A stretch of DNA of 64,000 nucleotides, from contig PCBK01000189.1 of the NCBI GenBank assembly GCA_002731275.1, positions 148,249-212,248 of the forward strand, read 5' to 3'. A model generated the notes under the pieces. The model was not told where the DNA came from. It searched no databases and worked only from the letters and a program-made list of their open reading frames with translations. Made by a program: the position numbers and the translations under genes. Below, piece by piece: positions 1 through 8,996 of this stretch (position 1 is its first letter; every line of letters starts with the position of its first letter). Source of the stretch: Deltaproteobacteria bacterium. GTDB taxonomy: Bacteria > Myxococcota_C > UBA6777.

Positions 1-980
1 AACGCCAACCACGACACATCCCCGCACGATACAACCTCGCAGCGGTGTATGAAGAGATGGGCAAATACAGATTGGCAGACCGGCTCCTCGGCCAGGTCCT
101 CCAAATGAACGAAAAACACAAACCTGCGCTGTATCGTCTCTCACAAGTCAAAGTTCGCCAAAAGCTTCATGGTGACGCGCTTCGTTTGTTTATGCGTTAC
201 CTTGAGCTCGATCCAAAGAGCAAAACAAAACCCAAAATGCTCGTGAACCTCGCATCACTTCAGCTTCAAAACGGCAACCACGAAGCAGCCTCCAACACCG
301 CACGCAGGATCCTGATCTACGATACAAAAAGTATCGCGGCCTACCGTATTCTCGCACGTGCGTATCTCAAACAACGTAAATATGCGGTCGTTCATCTCGT
401 GTTTCAGCTCGCCAAAAAGCTCAACAAAAAAGATGCGCGACTGCTCAACGTGACAGGCCTCGCCTACATCGGACAAAAGAAGTATCCACAGGCACTTTAC
501 CGATTTACACAGGCCACCACCCTCAATCCAAACCTCTTCGAAGCGCAGATGAACCTTGGCTCCCTTGCCCTAAACTACTCCGACTACGGACGCGCGCTGA
601 AAGCATTCTCACAAGCTGCGCAGCTACGCCCCTTCCACAAAGATGCTCTCCTCGCTTACGCCGTAGCCCTTCGTGCTAACGGTAAATACAAACAAGCAGA
701 AAACATCTACACCAAAAGGCTGCTGCCGCGGTACAGAAACGAGACACGTGCCAAGTACAACCTCGGACTGCTCTACCTCCGCTACCTCAAGCAGCCCAAA
801 AAAGCCAAAACCTATCTGCGACAATACATCGGTGATATGGGCAGCAGAATCAGCACAAGCCACGACTCCTATACTCTCATGAAGGAAGCCGATCAGATGA
901 TCAAAATGCAGGCCTACATGAAAAAGCAACAAGAAGAGATGAAAAAACAAGCCAAAAAGAAACCCGCCCCCAGAAAATAA
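1..980 (+). CDS. TPR-repeat protein, 5' end outside the window
   Basis: The open frame enters from the left edge (first whole codon at base 3) and the residues before the first possible start (GTG at 45) already read as a TPR helix, so the gene begins upstream. About 325 residues are visible, nearly all tandem 34-residue tetratricopeptide repeats (for example around residues 100-200, with the AYxxLGxxY and AxxxFxxAxxLxP patterns). The last 30 residues are a Lys-rich, probably disordered tail. TPR arrays bind proteins; no catalytic motif is seen. A likely terminator follows at 995-1044. Its place at the head of an AgmX/FHA/TPR-lipoprotein/beta-barrel cluster suggests a scaffold like the TPR proteins of the Myxococcus Glt machinery (GltD/AgmU or GltI type). 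That equivalence is inference; TPR sequence alone does not decide it. Confidence 0.85.
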   Translation, partial: RQPRHIPARYNLAAVYEEMGKYRLADRLLGQVLQMNEKHKPALYRLSQVKVRQKLHGDALRLFMRYLELDPKSKTKPKMLVNLASLQLQNGNHEAASNTARRILIYDTKSIAAYRILARAYLKQRKYAVVHLVFQLAKKLNKKDARLLNVTGLAYIGQKKYPQALYRFTQATTLNPNLFEAQMNLGSLALNYSDYGRALKAFSQAAQLRPFHKDALLAYAVALRANGKYKQAENIYTKRLLPRYRNETRAKYNLGLLYLRYLKQPKKAKTYLRQYIGDMGSRISTSHDSYTLMKEADQMIKMQAYMKKQQEEMKKQAKKKPAPRK

Positions 981-994
981 TCCTCCTCACGGAA

Positions 995-1044
995 CCAACC
1001 TGTCACAGTGTTGTCCATACACAGAGTGACGGGTGTGGTTTTTT
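995..1044 (+). terminator. Rho-independent terminator after the TPR gene
   Basis: A GC-rich stem pairs 995-1006 with 1026-1038 (core CTGTCAC with GTGACGG, one G-U pair and one bulge) and is followed by six T at 1039-1044. It lies 15 bases after the stop codon, so the TPR gene probably ends its own transcript and the AgmX-like gene at 1252 has its own promoter in 1045-1251. Confidence 0.65.
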
Positions 1045-1251
1045 GTCACACTCACTCATCCCCTCAAAAATCTGTTTGCGAGCACCGATTCACCGCGTGA
1101 TTCGTACTTACCCGCTGGTATCCTCACTTCGATCCGCGCAAGGCCGAGTTGCGTCCAAAAGAAGCCGACACAATTCAATGTAACCTATTGACGTTAAAGA
1201 ACAAAACACCTTTCCAACAGGCGTTACTGTAACGACCAAAAGGATACGAAC

Positions 1252-2661
1252 ATGGATACAGCGATCACTTCCCTCTCGGCCCTTGCTCACAACACTCCAT
1301 TTGTCCCATCAGAAGATGCTTTGGAGCTTCGAGTCTGGGTCTCAAAAACCCTCAAAGAACAACAACACTATTACAAAGCCCAAGAGATCACGTTTGGACC
1401 CAAAACATCACACGCAGTTCAATTGGACGCGAGCTTGTTTGGTTACCACGACGAAGAGTTGACGATATTGCGCCCCGAGAAGAACCGTTTATGGGTCTAT
1501 GTGACCGAGAAAATGAAGGGTTGGTTGCAGGTGGAAGATCGACTCTACTCACTCGATGAGATCGAGCAAAGCAACAAGGCAGAGCCCACAGAGGATGGAT
1601 TTCGCTTTGTGCTGCCACACCGCTCACGGTGCTCGATAGAGTTTGACGCGATCCGCATAGAGCTCGGCATTATCGCAGCTCCCAAGCGGTGGCCACTCCT
1701 GCAGTTGAACGCATTCGATGGACACATGGGGCGCGCATTGGGGATGTCGTTTGTCCTACATGGAGTGATCCTGTTGACGATGTTGATGAGTGATACAGCC
1801 CCTGAAAACCTAGGGGATCAGTACATTCGTCAGGGCAATCGCTTCGAAGCGTTGATTCTTCGCCCTGAGCAACCCAAACCACAACCCGAGAGACCACGCG
1901 CTGGCGGAAAATCCGCGAAAGGAGCCAAAGGAGAAGCCGGCCAAAAGGACGCCCCCAAGGTCCGTCAAAAGATGAGCTCTGTCGAGAAAAAAGTAAACGC
2001 CAACAGCCTGATCAACACCTCCAAGTTGGCAAACGATATCAAGCAAAAGATCCACAAGACAGGGCTCTTCAAGGGGATGGGAAAGTCTTTCAAGAGCCTG
2101 CTGACCTTGCGGGGGATGGGGGGACAAACGTTCGACGCGAGAGGGGGCTGGAGAGGTGTACAGATGGGAGAGAGTCGAGGCAATGGTGGCTTTGCGTTCC
2201 GAGGGGTGGGACCTGGAGCAGGTGCATTTACTGGCAATGGTGGAAGTTTTGCGACAGGTTCGCTGCTCGCATCAGGTGGAAAAGGACGTTTTCGTGGAAA
2301 AGGTAGGCTTCGCAAAAAGTCAGGGAAGCTCATCACAATCACAAAGGTCGGTCCAAGTCACTTCGCCGAATACCCTAAGGAGTTGATTCGTCGAACGATC
2401 AAGATGTACCGGGCGCAGATCCGATATTGCTATGAGAGAGAGTTGATCAAGCACCGACAGCTCAGAGGACAGGTCGCGCTTTTCTTCCAGATCAATCCGA
2501 CCGGATCGCTATCTCGTGTACGCATTCGCAAGAGCACGCTCAACAACGACAGGGTTGAAGACTGTCTCGTTAGGCGTGCGAGGTTTTGGAAGTTTCCTGC
2601 ACCAAAAAGTGCGGGGATCGTGCATGTTACATATCCCTTTTACTTCCAGCCAAGCCGCTAA
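1252..2661 (+). CDS. AgmX/PglI C-terminal domain (TonB-like) envelope protein without FHA domain
   Basis: 469 residues. In order: a domain at about 20-150 also found in the middle of the 893-residue protein at 4174; one membrane helix at about 160-182 (ALGMSFVLHGVILLTMLM); a Lys/Pro-rich linker; a Gly-rich stretch at about 285-350; and the AgmX/PglI-type C-terminal domain at about 375-469 with YCYEREL, two conserved Cys, and the ending WKFPAP...YPFYF. By analogy with TonB and Glt proteins, the N-terminal part is cytoplasmic and the C-terminal domain spans or faces the periplasm. It is a paralogue of the 4174 product but lacks that protein's FHA domain and Gln-rich region. It probably belongs to a Glt-like trans-envelope machine; membership is inferred from neighbours. 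Confidence 0.85.
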   Translation: MDTAITSLSALAHNTPFVPSEDALELRVWVSKTLKEQQHYYKAQEITFGPKTSHAVQLDASLFGYHDEELTILRPEKNRLWVYVTEKMKGWLQVEDRLYSLDEIEQSNKAEPTEDGFRFVLPHRSRCSIEFDAIRIELGIIAAPKRWPLLQLNAFDGHMGRALGMSFVLHGVILLTMLMSDTAPENLGDQYIRQGNRFEALILRPEQPKPQPERPRAGGKSAKGAKGEAGQKDAPKVRQKMSSVEKKVNANSLINTSKLANDIKQKIHKTGLFKGMGKSFKSLLTLRGMGGQTFDARGGWRGVQMGESRGNGGFAFRGVGPGAGAFTGNGGSFATGSLLASGGKGRFRGKGRLRKKSGKLITITKVGPSHFAEYPKELIRRTIKMYRAQIRYCYERELIKHRQLRGQVALFFQINPTGSLSRVRIRKSTLNNDRVEDCLVRRARFWKFPAPKSAGIVHVTYPFYFQPSR

Positions 2662-2784
2662 AACTTGTCAACTTCGTCCAGGGTTGTTAATCTGAAGAAG
2701 GAAGAGAACGTTTGGTGGAGGGTGACACGCTCTTACAATTTGTCATCCCCCTTGTCGACAGCAACCAGGACAGAGAGTACAAAA

Positions 2785-3363
2785 ATGGCACGAATCGAGT
2801 CAACAAAATCAACCGGCCTCGTTTGCGAGTCCGAAGACTTGAGAAGTAGAGCGTTGGAAGGTGATCCTACGCTTTTAAATGACTTGATTAATTGTTTTCA
2901 AGATGATCTGATTCGGTTTTTACAACATCGTTGTGGACATACAGGCGACGCTGAAGATGCGACCCAAGACACCTTCGAATCAGCGATTCGTTATCTCGAT
3001 GGATACAGGGGCGAGAGCTCACTTAAGAGTTGGCTGTATCGTCTCGCAAGCTCTGCTTGTGTCAAGATGCGTCGTGGACGCAAAAACGATCCGAAACTCC
3101 ACGAATCACTCGACGTTGACAAGGCGGAGCGAGCAAAGCAGCTCAGCCAGGAGATCGAGTCCATGCTCGAAGCGCGGTTGATGCCACTGGAAAAAGCCTT
3201 TGGCGAACTCGGACAAACCGACCGCAGTGTGTTGCTATTGCGAGATGGTGAGGAGCTCTCGATCGCAGAGATCGCCGAGAAGCTCGATCTGACAGAATCT
3301 GCGACAAAATCACGCCTCCACAGAGCCCGCAAACAGGTCCGCATCCTCCTCAATAACGAGTAA
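2785..3363 (+). CDS. ECF-type RNA polymerase sigma factor
   Basis: 192 residues from the ATG at 2785. The frame is open back to a TTG at 2665, but those 40 residues lie upstream of any sigma domain, and a purine-rich CAGGACAGAGAG precedes the ATG. Region 2 covers about residues 30-105 (DAEDATQDTFESA, with SWLYRLA in the promoter-melting part) and region 4 about 130-190 (LSIAEIAEKLDLTESATKSR helix-turn-helix). Region 3 is absent, as in extracytoplasmic-function sigma factors. There is no adjacent anti-sigma factor with a membrane segment. It sits between two envelope genes of the Glt-like cluster and may control them, but the sequence shows no proof. Confidence 0.9.
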   Translation: MARIESTKSTGLVCESEDLRSRALEGDPTLLNDLINCFQDDLIRFLQHRCGHTGDAEDATQDTFESAIRYLDGYRGESSLKSWLYRLASSACVKMRRGRKNDPKLHESLDVDKAERAKQLSQEIESMLEARLMPLEKAFGELGQTDRSVLLLRDGEELSIAEIAEKLDLTESATKSRLHRARKQVRILLNNE

Positions 3364-3807
3364 GCCTTTTCCATCCAAAGTCCAAAGACAACTCGCCGCA
3401 CCACCACTCACACAACATGTAACATCTTCACGTTAGACTCTCTGTCGATCCGATCTTTCGATCGACAGCAGACACACATCAAAGCAATCCAAGAGTCAGC
3501 CTCGGAGAAAAAAGACCGCTCTGCGATCATCTCGGAATGTTTTAAGGGTGCATTTGCGCGTACAGATTCGAAAAAATTTCGCAATGTTCCGCTCTCTGCA
3601 TCTTGTGACAGTTGTTTGTTTGTGCTAAAAAAGTGCTGCTTATGGATGTGTGGTGTTGTGGTTTTTGTATGAGAGAACACAGCACCCATTCATCAGACAA
3701 AACACGCAGGCAGGAGCCGATTTGCTAAGGACAAAAAGTCCAATCCCCCACGATATAGCAAGCCGTTTCAGCTTTCCCAAGCATACCCATAGAGGAGGTA
3801 CTTGACG
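3364..3807. other. 444-base intergenic region with one inverted repeat
   Basis: No convincing gene. At 3442-3450 and 3460-3468 the arms CTGTCGATC/GATCGACAG form a 9-bp stem with a 9-base loop, about 80 bases after the sigma factor stop. No T-run follows, so it could be a weak terminator, an RNA processing site or an operator. The rest should hold the promoter of the gene at 3808. Confidence 0.5.
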
Positions 3808-4080
3808 ATGAGACTTCCACTTTTTCTTGGTGTCTCTTTCTTGATCTTGGCCGCGATGGTCTGGGCGCCGACTTCGATCGCCCAAACAGGCAGCAAGGTT
3901 GGCGATCGTTTCTACCAGAAAAAAACCGTCTACGACTTCAGCAGTGATACAATTGCAGGTGACCTGACACGCCCGGATGGTGAGTACATTGAGGCTCGTC
4001 GTGGGATCAAACATCAACGTTTGATCAAATTGCGGGAACATTGGAAGAAAAAAATGGTCCAATCGATCAACGAACTGTGA
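3808..4080 (+). CDS. small periplasmic protein, GltF/CglF-like
   Basis: 90 residues. The ATG at 3808 is chosen over the TTG at 3802 because GAGGAGG ends 9 bases before it. Residues 1-25 are a signal peptide (hydrophobic LFLGVSFLILAAMVWA, cleavage near SIA-QTG). The mature part is about 65 residues and carries DxxxDxIxGDLTRPDGEYxEARRGxKHxxLIxLRxxW, a pattern I associate with small proteins encoded beside AgmX/PglI genes in myxobacteria, called GltF or CglF in gliding clusters. It lies just upstream of the FHA-AgmX gene, as expected for that cluster. The family link is from memory and the molecular role is unknown. Confidence 0.7.
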   Translation: MRLPLFLGVSFLILAAMVWAPTSIAQTGSKVGDRFYQKKTVYDFSSDTIAGDLTRPDGEYIEARRGIKHQRLIKLREHWKKKMVQSINEL

Positions 4081-4173
4081 TCACTTGATTTTCCCCACAT
4101 GGTTCCTGAATAAAAACGAGAAGTAGCACACCGCGAAAGGACATCTTTCGCCCATCGATTGGAGAGACGAATC

Positions 4174-6855
4174 ATGGCAAAGCTCAAAACCCCGATCCTA
4201 CTCGTGATCGAGCGAGAAGGAGAAGAGCGCCGCATCGAAGAGTTTCATGAAAATATCATCAAGATCGGTAAACTCACCACCGTGAACTTGAAATTGGATG
4301 ATCCTACGATCAACCGCATTCACGCAGTTTTGGAAGTCACCGGTCCAGAAGAAGCTCAAATCATCGATATGGGTTCCTCAAAAGGAACACGCGTCAATGG
4401 CAAACGTATCCACAAAACAAAGATCTCGACGGGCGATCAGCTGCTCCTCGGAAACACGAATATCACTGTGTACATCGGTGATACAGCTGTTGCACAGGCC
4501 CGCGTCGGTAACTTTGGCGGAGAAGCCCCCGCAGGAAACGAAGAGTCCACCGCGATCGCCCATATCAATCAAGTACAAGGTGCTCCAGCAGCCGCACCTG
4601 TTGCAGCCCCTGCTCCAGAGCCCGCTGCCGCACCAGCACCTGCCGTCGATCCAATGATGAACATGGAGCCTGTGACCGCAGCAGCCAACCTCGATGATCT
4701 GATGGGTTCCCTCGATCAACAACTTGGTGGTATCAGCGAGTCAACTGCGATCGTACAAAATCCCCTCTCCAATCCACAACAGTTTGGTGCTGAGAGCGCT
4801 CCTAGCGAGCCCGCTCAACAATGGGGTGCACAAGACAACGCGATGCAGCAATACACAGACTCCCCCGCGACGTCTATGGGACAGCCTGCGCAGCTCCAAG
4901 ATTTTTCTCAACAGCAAGCTCAACAGCCGATCCAAGCCCAACAACCTGTCCAACCTCAACAGCCCGTCCAGCCCCAACAACCTGCGCAGCCAGATCCTTA
5001 CGCTCAGCAAGGCTATCAACAGCCCCAAGCCACAGGTGGCTTCCAGGCACAGCCACAACAAGGCTACCAACAACCTCAAGCGACGGGTGGATTCCAACAA
5101 CCACAAGGCTTCCAACAGCCCCAAGCCACAGGTGGATTCCAGGCGCAACAACCACAGGGCTTCCAACAGCCTCAGGCGACCGGCGGGTTCCAACAGCCAC
5201 AAGGCTTCCAATCACAGTCACAGGCGCAGCTTCCCCAAGCCACAGGCGGATTTCAACAGCCTCAAGGCTTCCAACAGCCTCAAGCGACAGGTGGTTTCCA
5301 AGCGCAGCCACAACAAGGCTACGCACCACAATCACAAGCACAGCTTCCTCAGGCGGGTGGATTCCAACAACCACAACAAGCCTATCAACAGCCCGTCCAA
5401 CAGGCTCAGTCGGTTCCTTACCAGGCACCACAAGCGGCTCCGATGGCACCATTGGGCTTTGACAATGCGCAATACAACGACAGCCAAGAGGCACTTGAGA
5501 TTCGCGTGCTCTGGGGAAATAACATCCTCTACCACGAGCACTTCTACAATCCCAAGCGTATCACTGTCGGTGAATCCAACAAAAACACCTTTGCGATCAG
5601 CAGCGATGCGATCCCATCCGAATTTGACTCCTTTCCACTCATCGAGACCAGCGGTGATCGTCTGCACGTCAACTTCACGGACAGCATGGGTGGGATGGTC
5701 CAGATCAAAGACCAAAACTTCACCCTCGATCAAATCAAACAAAGCGCAAAGGTCCAGAAAACACACGTTGGCTACCAATTTGCGCTCCCTGCACAGTCAC
5801 GTGTTCAACTGACTGTTGGACAGGTCAACTTTGTCATCAGCTTTGTCCCTGCACCCAAAAAACTCGCGATGGGTGGCTTTAATCAGATGGACCACCACCT
5901 CGCACGAGCGATGGGCGCGTCCTTCTTGATCCACGGCATCGTCATCTTGTTGATGCTCTTCAGCGATGAAGACCCACAAGGACTTGATGACTCCTTCTTC
6001 AAACAACCCAACCGCTTCGCGCAGTTGATTATCCGTCCAGAAGAGCCGGAAAAGAAAAAGAAGAAGAAGAACGACGGTGGTGGCGCCAAAGCCAAAGGCA
6101 AAGAAGGCAAGATGGGCAAAAAGAAGAACGCCCCCAAAGTCAATCGCCGCGCAGGACAAATCAAAAAGAACCCCGACGGAACCGCTCCCATCGATATGCA
6201 AAAGGTCGAAAAGGCTTTGCAAGATAAGCTCGGTAAGAAAGGGATCTTGGGCTTGCTCGGTGGTGGAAACAAATCGTACGGTGCGATCCTCACAGCCAAA
6301 GGTTTTGGTGGTGATGATGCCGACGCCGTAGGTGGATTCAGTGGAGTCAAAGTCGGCGACGCAGCTGGTGGTGGAGGCCTGGGTCTTCGCAGTGGAGGCG
6401 GCGCTGGTGGCGGTGGCTTCAGCGGCAGTGGTGTCGGTATTGGACGACTCGGAACATACGGTCGCGGTGGTGGTAAAGGTGGTCGAGGCTGGGGTAAAGG
6501 TGGCCTGCGACGTAAACGCAAACGCGCAGTCGAGGTCTCCACAGGACCCCCCGTTGTCTTTGGTGCGCTTGACAAAGAGATTATCCGTCGCGTCATCAAC
6601 CAACACCGTGCCCAGATCAAATACTGTTACGAGCGCGAGTTGATCAAACACCCCAAACTTCAGGGTAAAATCAAAGTCTTCTTCGTGATCTCTGGTACAG
6701 GTCGAGTCTCCAAATCTAAAGTCTCACAGAGTACGATGAACAACGACCGCGTTGAAGATTGTATCGTCCGTCGTGTCCGCTTCTGGAAGTTCCCCGCTCC
6801 CAAAGGTGGTGGTGTCGTTCACGTCAACTATCCATTCTACTTCAAACCCTCCTGA
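4174..6855 (+). CDS. FHA-domain, Gln-rich, TonB/AgmX-like membrane protein (GltG/PglI-like)
   Basis: 893 residues from the ATG at 4174, which has GGAGAGA 6 bases upstream. Domains: FHA at about 5-105 (GKLTTVNLKLDDPTINRIH, then SSKGTRVNGKRI), which reads phosphothreonine; Ala/Pro linker; a Gln-rich repeat tract at about 245-430; a domain at about 435-565 shared with the protein at 1252; one membrane helix at about 577-600 (SFLIHGIVILLMLF); a Lys-rich stretch; a Gly-rich stretch at about 700-790; and an AgmX/PglI C-terminal domain at about 798-893 with YCYEREL and two Cys. In Myxococcus, GltG/PglI has the same cytoplasmic-FHA, TM, periplasmic-TonB-like plan and couples a proton-driven motor to the outer membrane. 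No motor (AglRQS/ExbBD) genes are in the window, so any energy source must be encoded elsewhere. Confidence 0.87.
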   Translation: MAKLKTPILLVIEREGEERRIEEFHENIIKIGKLTTVNLKLDDPTINRIHAVLEVTGPEEAQIIDMGSSKGTRVNGKRIHKTKISTGDQLLLGNTNITVYIGDTAVAQARVGNFGGEAPAGNEESTAIAHINQVQGAPAAAPVAAPAPEPAAAPAPAVDPMMNMEPVTAAANLDDLMGSLDQQLGGISESTAIVQNPLSNPQQFGAESAPSEPAQQWGAQDNAMQQYTDSPATSMGQPAQLQDFSQQQAQQPIQAQQPVQPQQPVQPQQPAQPDPYAQQGYQQPQATGGFQAQPQQGYQQPQATGGFQQPQGFQQPQATGGFQAQQPQGFQQPQATGGFQQPQGFQSQSQAQLPQATGGFQQPQGFQQPQATGGFQAQPQQGYAPQSQAQLPQAGGFQQPQQAYQQPVQQAQSVPYQAPQAAPMAPLGFDNAQYNDSQEALEIRVLWGNNILYHEHFYNPKRITVGESNKNTFAISSDAIPSEFDSFPLIETSGDRLHVNFTDSMGGMVQIKDQNFTLDQIKQSAKVQKTHVGYQFALPAQSRVQLTVGQVNFVISFVPAPKKLAMGGFNQMDHHLARAMGASFLIHGIVILLMLFSDEDPQGLDDSFFKQPNRFAQLIIRPEEPEKKKKKKNDGGGAKAKGKEGKMGKKKNAPKVNRRAGQIKKNPDGTAPIDMQKVEKALQDKLGKKGILGLLGGGNKSYGAILTAKGFGGDDADAVGGFSGVKVGDAAGGGGLGLRSGGGAGGGGFSGSGVGIGRLGTYGRGGGKGGRGWGKGGLRRKRKRAVEVSTGPPVVFGALDKEIIRRVINQHRAQIKYCYERELIKHPKLQGKIKVFFVISGTGRVSKSKVSQSTMNNDRVEDCIVRRVRFWKFPAPKGGGVVHVNYPFYFKPS
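5006..5370 (+). repeat. in-frame Gln-rich repeat (QQPQATGGFQ units)
   Basis: Inside the FHA-AgmX gene, units close to GFQQPQATGGFQ (codon mixture caa/cag, cca/ccc/cct) recur about nine times, with variants GYQQPQATGG and SQAQLPQATGG. Synonymous changes between copies show selection on the peptide rather than a fresh DNA duplication. The tract probably forms a flexible cytoplasmic linker between the FHA domain and the membrane part. It opens long spurious frames on both strands, which are not genes. Confidence 0.85.
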
Positions 6856-7013
6856 CGCCCACACCCCCCTCTTCTCCAACTCTCCCACACCAAAGAACCT
6901 CTTCGCACTGGACAAATCTGCTCGAATCTCTTAGGATGCGGCACATTTGAATGAACACACGTTTTCTCAGTGTATGATACCCCTTACACATGTGGATCAA
7001 AGGAGCTTTCACC

Positions 7014-8081
7014 ATGTCTTCTCGCTCTCTGCCACTCTTTCTTTTGCTCACGTTCATGATGGCGCCCTTCACACAAGGGTGCGACAGTGTCAAAAAGAAA
7101 CAAGCTCGTCGTCTCGCAGCGAAAGCCGTCAAAGATATTCGCAACGAATCCTACGTCGGCGCGACGGGTAAATTGAAAAAGGCGATCGAAATCTACCCCC
7201 ACGATGAATACACGCACTTTTTGCTCGCACGAACCTACGAATTGCGCAACGACCTACCCGCCGCAATCCAAGAATACAACCGGGCGATCTATCTTGGCCC
7301 CAACGCGACGCGCAAAGCTCAATCTTACTACTCTCTCGGTAACATCTACTTTAAAAATAAAGAGTTTGTGAAAGCCGCTCTCAACTTTGAGAAGCAACTC
7401 AAAGTCAGTGGAAGCGCCAAGCAAATCCAAAAGATCCGTCCCCTCGGCATGTACCACCTCGGAATGTGTTACCACAGGCTGAAAAAATACTCCGAGTCCG
7501 AAGACAAACTGCTCAAATCGATCTCGCTGAAACCCGACTTCATCGAGGCACACAACGCGACGATCGTGATGTACTACGATCAAGCTAAAGAGCAACCCGA
7601 TCCAGCGCAGTCCGCGCCCTACTTCAACAAATCGATCTCCGCAGCCAAAAAAGCGATCGCGACAGGTAAAGCGAACGATCGCACGTACAACCTCCTCGGA
7701 CTTGCACACCAACACTTGAAACAATTCCCACAAGCGATCGAGGCCCTCAACACAGCGAAGAACAAAAACCGCTACTCCGCGATCGCGGCGTATAACCTCG
7801 GCGCAACATACGATCTCTGGCTCGAAGAGTTGCTGACCAAAGCCAAAGAAGAGAAGAATCGCACAGAGCGCAAAAAGATCATGGATGAAGCCTCCCAGAT
7901 CCGCGACAAAGCGATCACTTCATTCAAAGCGTTCTTGCAGCTCAAAGGTGGCGACGGAGGACTCAAATCCGAGGTCCGCGTCAAGATCAAAAAGCTCAAC
8001 TTGATGAAAGACAAAGAGCTGTACGAAAAGCTCAAAAAACGCGGTCGTCGACGCGGTCGTCGACGTCGTCGTAGACGATAA
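7014..8081 (+). CDS. TPR lipoprotein, GltE-like
   Basis: 355 residues from the ATG at 7014, preceded by AAAGGAG at 9 bases; the ATG at 6990 is upstream of that site. Residues 1-23 are a lipoprotein signal ending in TQGC, so the Cys is the likely lipidation site. The rest is TPR repeats (about 30-310), with units such as YTHFLLARTYELRNDLPAAI and YNLLGLAHQHLKQFPQAIEA. The extreme C-terminus is a run of Arg (GRRRGRRRRRRR), coded by repeated cgt/cga and odd for an exported protein. Position directly after the FHA-AgmX gene and before an outer-membrane barrel matches the GltE (AglT) TPR lipoprotein of the Myxococcus Glt complex. Function inferred by synteny. Confidence 0.82.
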   Translation: MSSRSLPLFLLLTFMMAPFTQGCDSVKKKQARRLAAKAVKDIRNESYVGATGKLKKAIEIYPHDEYTHFLLARTYELRNDLPAAIQEYNRAIYLGPNATRKAQSYYSLGNIYFKNKEFVKAALNFEKQLKVSGSAKQIQKIRPLGMYHLGMCYHRLKKYSESEDKLLKSISLKPDFIEAHNATIVMYYDQAKEQPDPAQSAPYFNKSISAAKKAIATGKANDRTYNLLGLAHQHLKQFPQAIEALNTAKNKNRYSAIAAYNLGATYDLWLEELLTKAKEEKNRTERKKIMDEASQIRDKAITSFKAFLQLKGGDGGLKSEVRVKIKKLNLMKDKELYEKLKKRGRRRGRRRRRRR

Positions 8082-8274
8082 CCGGCTCTCAAAGCTCGAA
8101 AGAGTCCGCATCTCTCCTATAGACAGAAACGTTGCGATCCGCTATGATAGCGCAGATGCAACACGGGATCAGCGCCTTCCCCCTTCTCCGAGGGGTTTCG
8201 TGTGATCCTTCGCGAAATCGTTGTTTGAGAATGTCTTTGCAGGACATTTGCTATTGATGGAGTTTGTGATAACC

Positions 8275-8892
8275 ATGCTGCCGCGCATATTGATACTTGC
8301 ACTCGTCATGTCCATGTCGCTGTTGTGGTCCCCACAACAAGCCTCCGCACAGATCCTCGAAGAAGATGACAGCTCCTATGTCTACAAAGGCTTCTTTATG
8401 TCCGCGGAATATGGCCTCTACATATTCGCGCTCAAACCCGACAGCCTGATCCCGAATGCCGAAACAGGTCGTGGCGCAAGTGCAGATCTCCTCGGTGCAG
8501 TCAGTGGGTTTGACTTGGGCTTCGACCTCAACGAGATGTTCGCGCTTCAATTCTCCTTTGGAACCGTCAACGTCCGCGGAAGCACACAGGATGGTGGCGG
8601 GAGCACAGCCATGTTGTTTAACGGTGGTGTGAGCATCTTCTTCCTGAGAAGTAGACTCACGTTTTACGCCCGTGTTGGCGCTGGCCTCGCGGTGACAATG
8701 CCCACTGGTATTCTTCCCCTCGGCTTGATGGCGCATTTGGGGCTTGGTGTGCGGTACTTCACCCGTATGAAACACTTCTCCATCTCCTTCGAAGCTCGCG
8801 GACTTTTCCGTCCTCCTCTTGGAGATAACTCACAAGGCAGCACGATGAGCCTTGGTATCGGACTCCTGCCCTCCGTGACATACACCTTCTAA
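8275..8892 (+). CDS. outer-membrane beta-barrel protein, GltH/GltA-B-like
   Basis: 205 residues from the ATG at 8275; an in-frame ATG at 8257 and a TTG at 8221 are less likely because they push the signal peptide inward. Residues 1-23 form a signal peptide (ILILALVMSMSLLW, cleavage near ASA-QIL). The mature protein alternates polar and hydrophobic residues with Gly/aromatic turns (for example FDLGFDLNEMFALQFSFGTV) and ends in an aromatic residue (VTYTF), the classic C-terminal barrel signature recognised by BAM. Last gene of the Glt-like set, so it is the probable outer-membrane anchor of the machine. Which Glt barrel it matches cannot be told by eye. Confidence 0.78.
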   Translation: MLPRILILALVMSMSLLWSPQQASAQILEEDDSSYVYKGFFMSAEYGLYIFALKPDSLIPNAETGRGASADLLGAVSGFDLGFDLNEMFALQFSFGTVNVRGSTQDGGGSTAMLFNGGVSIFFLRSRLTFYARVGAGLAVTMPTGILPLGLMAHLGLGVRYFTRMKHFSISFEARGLFRPPLGDNSQGSTMSLGIGLLPSVTYTF

Positions 8893-8996
8893 GACCCCCC
8901 TCTTCTTCACATCTATCTCCTCATTTATTCACAAACATTCACATCCCATTCATCCTTCTCCCTCACGCCTTTGGTAACCTATATCCTCGAATCAAG

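Noticed and set aside
4724-5812. Long alternative frames in the Gln-rich tract on both strands
   Set aside because: They are shadows of the codon bias of the QQPQATGGFQ repeats in the FHA-AgmX gene.
5797-6651. Minus-strand frames of 245-284 codons
   Set aside because: They lie opposite the well-supported Lys/Gly-rich and AgmX-domain coding sequence and have low-complexity products.
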